From the NCBI GenBank assembly GCA_037131065.1, contig JBAXRT010000023.1, forward strand, positions 1-28,326: 28,326 nt of DNA, in the 5' to 3' direction. Shown one piece after another: positions 23,089 through 28,326 of this stretch; the first letter of the stretch is position 1, and the number at the start of each line of letters is the position of its first letter. The position numbers and the translations under genes were made by a program. Source of the DNA: JBAXRT01 sp037131065. Lineage in GTDB: Bacteria > Bacteroidota > Bacteroidia > Bacteroidales > FEN-979. A model generated the notes under the pieces. The model saw only the letters and a program-made list of their open reading frames with translations, was not told where the DNA came from and searched no databases.

Positions 23089-24525
23089 ATGAAAAAACTC
23101 GACTGGTTCATGTTGAAGTCCTACCTTGGTCCGCTGATCATGACCTTCTTCATTGCCCTGTTCATCCTCCTGATGCAGTTCGTGTGGAAGTACATCGACG
23201 ACCTCGTTGGGAAGGGACTGGAGTGGTATATCATCGTCAAGCTTCTCTTCTTTGCCTCGACCACCTTCGTGCCGATGGCCCTGCCGCTGGCGATCCTCCT
23301 CTCCTCCCTGATGATGTTCGGGAACCTGGGCGAACACTACGAACTGGTCACCATGAAAGCAGCGGGGATCAGTCTGAGCAGGGTCATGCGTCCTCTTGTC
23401 ATCGTTTCGATCATTATAAGCCTGATCGCATTCTACTTTGCCAACACCGTCCTGCCGGCGGCCAACCTGAAGTTCCTCTCCCTCCTCTACGATGTCCGTC
23501 AGAAAAAACTGGCCTTCAATCTCCGTGAGGGAGTTTTCTACAACGGAATCGAGGGATTTGTCATCAGAGTTGGGAAGAAGGACAAGGACGGCAACACCAT
23601 CCGTGATGTGATGGTCTACGACCACTCACAGCACATGGGAAATACTTCGCTTACTACAGCCGAATGGGGAAAGATGGAGCTTACCCCTGACAAGAGGTTC
23701 CTCCTCTTCCATTTATATAATGGGATAAATTATGAAGAGCGGACCGACATCCGCGGACATGAAAGAACCCGGCCTTTCCAGCGCACACAATTCAAGGAGC
23801 AGACCCAGCGCTTCAACCTCGCAGCCTTTCAGCTTTCGCGTACCGACGAAAACCTCTTCAAGAAAAATTATGAAATGCAGAACATCAACCAGCTGAGTTT
23901 TGCCATCGATTCGATAACCAACAGGCTGGAAGAGGAAAAACAGAATCTTGAAAAAACAACCCTGAGCAATTTCATCTTCTATTTGAAGATTGACTCACTG
24001 AAAAAATGGGACTTTCCCGACACGCTGCAGGAACTGAAATATTCGTTTGTATCGGGACTTCAACCCGATGAACAGAATGCTGTACTTGAATCGGCAAAGA
24101 ATGCTGTAATGTCGATCAAGCAGAACCTGGAGGGCAGCAAGGAGAACCTCTCCTCCAAAAGCCGTCTCATCTATAAGCACCAGATCGTCTTTCACAAGAA
24201 GTTCTCCTTTTCCATTGCCTGCTTTCTTCTCTTTTTCATCGGGGCGCCGCTCGGGGCCATCATCCGGAAAGGGGGACTTGGCATGCCGGCAGTTATTTCC
24301 ACGCTTTTCTTCATACTGTTCTGGGTGGTCTCCTTCATCGGCGAGAAATACGCTGCCGAGGGGGTCATTCCCGCCTGGCAGGGGATGTGGATCGCTTCCG
24401 TCATCCTGCTTCCCATCGGAATTTTCCTTACCTATAAGGCCACCAACGATGCATCTCTTTTCGATATCGATGCCTGGAAAGACTTTTTCAAAAAATTCTT
24501 CAGACTCCCCGAAAAAACGATATGA
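23089..24525 (+). CDS. LptF/LptG family (YjgP/YjgQ) lipopolysaccharide export permease
   Basis: The 478-residue protein starts KKLDWFMLKSYLGPLIMTFF, the family's first helix. Helices follow near 18-37, 55-80 and 101-122, with the AGISLSRVMRPL coupling helix at about 94-105. A periplasmic domain comes next and a final set of helices begins near 371 (SIACFLLFFIGAPLGAIIRKGG). LptF and LptG with the ATPase LptB extract lipopolysaccharide from the inner membrane. Family members are commonly 350-400 residues. Here an extra charged, coiled-coil-prone stretch (about 263-360, with NRLEEEKQNLEKT) is added before the last helices. Whether it acts as LptF or LptG cannot be decided. The stop overlaps the next gene's start as ATGA, coupling it to a glycosyltransferase. 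Confidence 0.92.
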   Translation: MKKLDWFMLKSYLGPLIMTFFIALFILLMQFVWKYIDDLVGKGLEWYIIVKLLFFASTTFVPMALPLAILLSSLMMFGNLGEHYELVTMKAAGISLSRVMRPLVIVSIIISLIAFYFANTVLPAANLKFLSLLYDVRQKKLAFNLREGVFYNGIEGFVIRVGKKDKDGNTIRDVMVYDHSQHMGNTSLTTAEWGKMELTPDKRFLLFHLYNGINYEERTDIRGHERTRPFQRTQFKEQTQRFNLAAFQLSRTDENLFKKNYEMQNINQLSFAIDSITNRLEEEKQNLEKTTLSNFIFYLKIDSLKKWDFPDTLQELKYSFVSGLQPDEQNAVLESAKNAVMSIKQNLEGSKENLSSKSRLIYKHQIVFHKKFSFSIACFLLFFIGAPLGAIIRKGGLGMPAVISTLFFILFWVVSFIGEKYAAEGVIPAWQGMWIASVILLPIGIFLTYKATNDASLFDIDAWKDFFKKFFRLPEKTI

Positions 24526-25850
24526 AGATCCTCCTTCTCTGTAATAAATCACCATGGCCGCCAAGGGAGGGCGGCCCCCTGGCCATGAACATGCTGGTGG
24601 AGGGACTCCTGGAGGCCGGCCATTCGGTAAAGGTTCTGGCGGTAAACTCTTTCAAATACAACATCGATCCCCTCAGTATCCCGACTGAATACCGTCAAAG
24701 GACCGGGATAGAACTCATCGACATCGATCTGAAGGTCAAACCACTTGGCGCCTTCCTTAACCTCTTCACAGGCCGTTCCTATCACATCGAACGGTTTATT
24801 TCTGCTACTTTCAGTGAAAGGGTCAGGGATACGCTTGAAAAGGATGAATACGACATTGTCCAGCTCGAGACCCTGTTCATGAGTCCTTACATCGGTACGA
24901 TTCGTCAATTCTCACGGGCAAAAATAGTGCTGCGGGCTCACAATATCGAGCACCTTATTTGGAAAAGGGTGGCAGAGGAGACCGGAAATCCGTTGAAGCG
25001 CTGGTATCTTAACCACCTCTCTGCAACGCTTAAAAAATATGAACACTCCATACTTCCGGAATTCGACGGGATAGCTGCCATCACCGATACAGATGCAGGG
25101 TATTTCAGAGAAGTCCTCAGTCGGCAGTCGGCAGTCGGCAGTCGGAAATCAGAAATCAGAAATCGAAAATCAGAAATCGAAAATCGTAATTCCACTCGTC
25201 ATTCGTCACTCGTCATTCGTCACTCAAATCACTCGTCACTCAAATCAACCATCACTCCAGTTATTGACATTCCTTTTGGCGTCAATCCCATGGACTACCC
25301 CTATTCCCCTGAACAGGCCGAATGGCCTTCACTTTTCACCATCGGGGCGATGAACTGGATACCCAACCAGGACGGGGTTCGTTGGTTTTTACATAATGTC
25401 TGGCTGGATGTGACACGCCAGTTTCCCGGGCTGAAATACTACCTTGCCGGCAGGGAAATGCCTGGGTGGATGAAGGAGCTGAAACTTCCGAATGTGGTTG
25501 TCCTCGGGGAGGTGGAGGATGCCCGTGATTTCATTAATTCCAAAGCGATCATGATCGTACCGCTCTTTTCGGGTAGCGGGATCCGGATCAAGATCATCGA
25601 AGGACTGGCCTCCGGCAAAACCATCATCTCAACGAGCCTCGGGGCCGAAGGGATCACCTGCTCCAACAGGGAAAATATCCTGGTCGCCAATCTCCCTTGC
25701 GAATTCTTCGAGATGATCTCCATCTGCGTCGGCGACAGACAGATCTGTGATGAGATCGGGAAAAAGGGCAGGGAGCTGATCAGGGATCAATACGACCGGT
25801 CGGTGATCGTGAAAAAACTGATCAGTTTTTATCAACAACTGAGGGATTAA
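24522..25850 (+). CDS. Glycosyltransferase family 4-type protein with internal heptamer-repeat insert
   Basis: The product has 442 residues and the GT-B fold of GT4 enzymes. The N-terminal Rossmann half (about 1-198) contains CNKSPWPPREGGPLAMNMLVEGLLEAGH and LRAHNIEHLIWKR. The C-terminal donor-binding half (about 245-442) contains GAMNWIPNQDGVRWFL and FSGSGIRIKIIE360GLASGK, with E360 in the nucleotide-sugar site. Between them residues about 200-242 are encoded by an array of 7-base repeats (25119-25246). They read as low-complexity Ser/Arg/Asn sequence (SRQSAVGSRKSEIRNRK and later RHSSLVIRHSNHSSL) at the interdomain linker, where the family normally passes straight to the PVIDIPFGV-like strand. 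The frame is kept. It overlaps the permease gene by 4 bases, fitting a role in surface glycan synthesis. Confidence 0.9.
   Translation: MKILLLCNKSPWPPREGGPLAMNMLVEGLLEAGHSVKVLAVNSFKYNIDPLSIPTEYRQRTGIELIDIDLKVKPLGAFLNLFTGRSYHIERFISATFSERVRDTLEKDEYDIVQLETLFMSPYIGTIRQFSRAKIVLRAHNIEHLIWKRVAEETGNPLKRWYLNHLSATLKKYEHSILPEFDGIAAITDTDAGYFREVLSRQSAVGSRKSEIRNRKSEIENRNSTRHSSLVIRHSNHSSLKSTITPVIDIPFGVNPMDYPYSPEQAEWPSLFTIGAMNWIPNQDGVRWFLHNVWLDVTRQFPGLKYYLAGREMPGWMKELKLPNVVVLGEVEDARDFINSKAIMIVPLFSGSGIRIKIIEGLASGKTIISTSLGAEGITCSNRENILVANLPCEFFEMISICVGDRQICDEIGKKGRELIRDQYDRSVIVKKLISFYQQLRD
25119..25246. repeat. Intragenic heptanucleotide array (about 18 units)
   Basis: On the plus strand AGTCGGC occurs three times and AGTCGGA once (25119-25146). 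Six units of the AATCAGA/AATCGAA type follow (25147-25188), then ATTCCAC, then TCGTCAT and TCGTCAC alternating four times (25196-25223). TCAAATC, a 2-base break, TCGTCAC and TCAAATC complete it. Three repeat families seen in separate intergenic arrays are joined here within a reading frame. Eighteen units are 126 bases, a multiple of three. Confidence 0.93.
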
Positions 25851-25862
25851 CCGGGATTTTTA

Positions 25863-25870
25863 TATTTTTG
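25863..25870 (+). promoter_or_regulatory. -7 box TATTTTTG for the second glycosyltransferase
   Basis: TATTTTTG is a TAnnTTTG match 19 bases before the ATG at 25890. It suggests this gene has its own promoter even though it follows another glycosyltransferase gene by only 39 bases. Confidence 0.5.
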
Positions 25871-25889
25871 TCCACTCCAAGCCATCTTC

Positions 25890-27056
25890 ATGCGATTGTT
25901 TTTTTTGCTTCCGAGAGTACCTTATCCCACTGAAAAGGGTGATAAACTAAGGGCTTTCCACCAGATCAAGAACCTCTCAAAAAATCACGAGATCATCCTC
26001 TGTGCCCTCAACGACGGAACACTGCACGATGATGCGATCCCTGTTCTGAAAAAGTATGTGAAGGCTGTTCATATCATCCCTCTTTCGAAATTCACAATCC
26101 TTATAAACATCCTCAAGGCACTGTTTTCAAAAAAGCCATTGCAGGTTGGTTACTTCTATAACAGAAATGCTGAAATCAAAATACGCAGACTGATCGACCA
26201 GTACAAACCCGACCATATTTTTTGTCAGCTCATCAGGGTCGCCGAATACGTTAAGGATATCCCGCTGCCCAAGACCCTTGATTACCAGGATGTCTTCTCG
26301 AAGGGGGTTGAGCGGCGACTTGCAACCTCACCCTTTTACATTAGACCATTCCTTAAGATAGAATATAACCGGCTCATAAAATATGAGTTCGATTGTTTCA
26401 ACGCTTTTGACAACAAAATCATCATCTCCAAACCCGACCGGGACCTCATCCCGCATCCCGACCGCGAGAAGATCGTAGTGGTTTCCAATGGCGTTGATAC
26501 GGATTTCTTCAAACCCGTTGAACGGGAAAAGGAGTACGACCTGATCTTTACGGGGAACATGGGTTATCCGCCCAATATCAACAGCGCCGAGTTCCTGGTT
26601 CACCAGATCATGCCGGTGGTGCTTGCAAAAAAACCGGGTCTGCGGCTTCTTATTGCCGGCGCCAACCCCCATATCCGGGTCATGGTCCTGAAGTCGACCA
26701 ACGTCGAGGTGACCGGGTGGGTCCCCGACATGCGGGTCTGTTACGCAAAAGCCAGGATCTTCATCGCCCCGATGCAGATCGGTACCGGCCTGCAAAACAA
26801 GATCCTCGAGGCGATGGCCATGCGGGTCCCATGCATCACCTCTCCCCTAGCCTTCCAGGCCATAAATGCGGAAGCCGGCAAAGAGATCCTGGTTGCAAAC
26901 ACACCCGAAGAGTACGCCATGCACATTTTTGACCTTTTGAACAATCCTTCCAGGGCGCAGGAGATCGCGCAGAACGGTCACGATTTCGTCCTCCGGAATT
27001 ACAACTGGGAAACGGAAACGGCGAAGATCGAAAGATTATTGACGAATGACAAGTGA
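25890..27056 (+). CDS. Glycosyltransferase family 4-type protein
   Basis: This 388-residue GT-B glycosyltransferase opens MRLFFLLPRVPYPTEKGDKLRAFH, the conserved N-terminal strand and Gly-rich acceptor loop. In the C-terminal half it has FTGNMGYPPNINSAEFL (about 217-233) and IGTGLQNKILE307AMAMRVPCITS, the donor-binding E-x-x-x motif region with E307. It is likely to add a sugar to a lipid-linked or lipopolysaccharide glycan on the cytoplasmic side; donor and acceptor are unknown. Context with the permease and the other glycosyltransferase supports an envelope role. The final residues LTNDK and the stop TGA come from a TGACGAR heptamer array that fills the gap to the next gene, so the native end seems to have been lost or altered. 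Confidence 0.92.
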   Translation: MRLFFLLPRVPYPTEKGDKLRAFHQIKNLSKNHEIILCALNDGTLHDDAIPVLKKYVKAVHIIPLSKFTILINILKALFSKKPLQVGYFYNRNAEIKIRRLIDQYKPDHIFCQLIRVAEYVKDIPLPKTLDYQDVFSKGVERRLATSPFYIRPFLKIEYNRLIKYEFDCFNAFDNKIIISKPDRDLIPHPDREKIVVVSNGVDTDFFKPVEREKEYDLIFTGNMGYPPNINSAEFLVHQIMPVVLAKKPGLRLLIAGANPHIRVMVLKSTNVEVTGWVPDMRVCYAKARIFIAPMQIGTGLQNKILEAMAMRVPCITSPLAFQAINAEAGKEILVANTPEEYAMHIFDLLNNPSRAQEIAQNGHDFVLRNYNWETETAKIERLLTNDK

Positions 27057-27067
27057 CGAGTGACGAG
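27040..27067. repeat. Heptanucleotide array between glycosyltransferase and ettA (4 units)
   Basis: TGACGAA, TGACAAG, TGACGAG and TGACGAG follow without gaps. The TGA of the third unit is the stop codon of the glycosyltransferase, and the last unit ends two bases before the ettA ATG. Confidence 0.9.
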
Positions 27068-27069
27068 TT

Positions 27070-28326
27070 ATGGCCGATGATAAAAAAATAATATTTTCAA
27101 TGGTAGGGGTCTCCAAGACCTTCCCGCCTCACAAACAGGTTCTGAAGAACATCTACCTGTCTTTCTTTTACGGTGCGAAGATCGGCATCATCGGTTTGAA
27201 CGGCTCCGGGAAATCGACCCTGCTGAAGATCATTGCCGGCGAAGAGAAATCGTTCCAGGGACAGGTCGTTTTCTCCCCTGGCTACACCGTCGGTTACCTT
27301 GAACAGGACCCGAAGCTGGATGAGACCAAAACCGTGCGCCAGATCGTTGAAGAGGGCGTCGGTGAAGTTGTCGCCCTTCTTAAGGAATATGAAGAGGTTA
27401 ACAACCGGTTTTCAGAGCCGATGGAGGATGACGCGATGGACAAGCTCATCAAACGTCAGGGGGAACTCACGGAGTTGCTTGATCAGCATGGAGCCTGGGA
27501 ACTCGACAGCAGACTTGAAAGGGCTATGGATGCCCTGCGCTGCCCGGAACCTGATTCTCCCGTCAAAAATCTTTCCGGAGGTGAACGCCGCCGGGTAGCA
27601 CTCTGCCGTCTCCTCCTTAAAGAACCGGATATTCTCCTGCTGGATGAGCCGACCAACCACCTCGATGCCGAGTCGGTACAGTGGTTGGAAATGCATCTGC
27701 AGCAATACAAGGGAACGGTGATCGCGATAACCCACGACCGCTATTTCCTCGATAATGCGGCCGGCTGGATCCTTGAACTCGACCGCGGGGAGGGAATCCC
27801 CTGGCAGGGAAATTATTCATCGTGGCTCGACCAGAAGTCGACAAGGCTGGCGCAGGAGGAGAAGACTGAAAGCAAACGCAGGAAAACGCTGGAACGGGAG
27901 CTCGAGTGGGTACGCATGTCGCCCAAAGCCCGCCAGGCCAAAGGGAAGGCCAGGCTCACCGCTTACGAAAAAATGCTCAGTGAAGATGTAAAGGAGAAAG
28001 AGGAACGGCTGGAACTTTACATCCCGAATGGTCCGCGTCTCGGCAATATGGTCATCGAGTCACAGGGTGTCGCCAAATCCTTCGATGATAAACTCCTTTT
28101 TGAAGATCTTAACTTCTCGCTTCCCCCAGCCGGTATTGTCGGGATCATCGGACCGAACGGGGCAGGGAAAACAACCCTTTTCCGCATGATCATGGGGTCA
28201 GAGAAGACCGATACCGGATCGTTCAAGGTTGGCGATACGGTCAAAATAGGCTACATTGACCAGAGTCATACGGCCATCGACCCGGAGAAGACTGTTTTCC
28301 AGGTCATTTCAAGCGACAGCGAGACC
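27070..28326 (+). CDS. ettA: ABC-F protein, energy-dependent translational throttle EttA (partial, runs off the window)
   Basis: From the ATG at 27070 the frame is open to the last base, giving 419 residues; by comparison with the roughly 555-residue family about 135 are missing. The first ATPase domain shows Walker A GLNGSGKST (42-50), signature LSGGE (168-172), Walker B ILLLDEPTNH (188-197) and the H-loop THD (221-223). The P-site tRNA interaction linker, rich in charged residues, covers about 255-325 with SPKARQAKGKARL. The second domain starts near 330 and has Walker A GPNGAGKTT (361-369). EttA binds the ribosomal E site and gates elongation according to the energy state. Two bases separate the start from a heptamer array, so no native leader is left between the genes. 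Confidence 0.95.
   Translation, partial: MADDKKIIFSMVGVSKTFPPHKQVLKNIYLSFFYGAKIGIIGLNGSGKSTLLKIIAGEEKSFQGQVVFSPGYTVGYLEQDPKLDETKTVRQIVEEGVGEVVALLKEYEEVNNRFSEPMEDDAMDKLIKRQGELTELLDQHGAWELDSRLERAMDALRCPEPDSPVKNLSGGERRRVALCRLLLKEPDILLLDEPTNHLDAESVQWLEMHLQQYKGTVIAITHDRYFLDNAAGWILELDRGEGIPWQGNYSSWLDQKSTRLAQEEKTESKRRKTLERELEWVRMSPKARQAKGKARLTAYEKMLSEDVKEKEERLELYIPNGPRLGNMVIESQGVAKSFDDKLLFEDLNFSLPPAGIVGIIGPNGAGKTTLFRMIMGSEKTDTGSFKVGDTVKIGYIDQSHTAIDPEKTVFQVISSDSET

Noticed and set aside
25119..25246. CRISPR-like array
   Set aside because: The units are 7 bases long and directly adjacent, with no spacers, and lie inside a translated frame; no cas gene is present.

Overview
The window looks like a chromosomal segment of a Bacteroidota bacterium (Bacteroidales-like). 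The reasons are SusC/TonB-type receptors with an N-terminal carboxypeptidase-regulatory domain, four secreted proteins ending in type IX secretion (T9SS) sorting domains, promoters of the TAnnTTTG type, and a Cys-type CcmE. No rRNA, tRNA, transposase, integrase or CRISPR array was seen.

Layout. (1) 1-4854, plus strand: cinA, rpmB with its own promoter and a strong terminator, then a small secreted carboxypeptidase-regulatory-domain protein followed by a TonB-dependent receptor that starts at TTG. (2) 4851-8821, minus strand: a secreted T9SS protein, ornithine aminotransferase (rocD) and a C69-type dipeptidase form a tight cluster. The dipeptidase frame is cut by one in-frame TGA with about 159 intact codons after it. 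(3) 8984-11392, minus: a second TonB-dependent receptor. (4) 11450-15343, minus: a cytochrome c maturation cluster ccmB-ccmC-ccmD-ccmE followed by a UbiD-family decarboxylase. The 48-residue ccmD is short and easily missed; CcmE carries CxxxY instead of HxxxY; no ccmA or ccmF is seen here. (5) 15485-21662, minus: three large secreted Asp-box (BNR) proteins with T9SS tails, two of them clear tandem paralogues, each with its own promoter and terminators between them. (6) 21773-22981, minus: a GNAT-like protein. (7) 23089-28326, plus: an LptF/LptG-family permease overlapping a glycosyltransferase, a second glycosyltransferase, and an EttA-type ABC-F protein that runs off the window. This block suggests envelope lipopolysaccharide or glycan work.

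The most unusual signal is a family of short tandem heptanucleotide arrays at seven places (1262, 8934, 13346, 13987, 22994, 25119, 27040). They use a few related 7-base units (AGTCGGC, GCAGACT, TCGTCAY or its complement TGACGAR, AATCAGA, ATTTCAG). Most sit directly against a stop or start codon. Two supply the stop codon and last residues of the gene before them, and one about 128 bases long lies inside a glycosyltransferase gene and stays in frame. They resemble in kind the heptanucleotide STRR repeats known from cyanobacteria, but I know of no described function for them in Bacteroidota.
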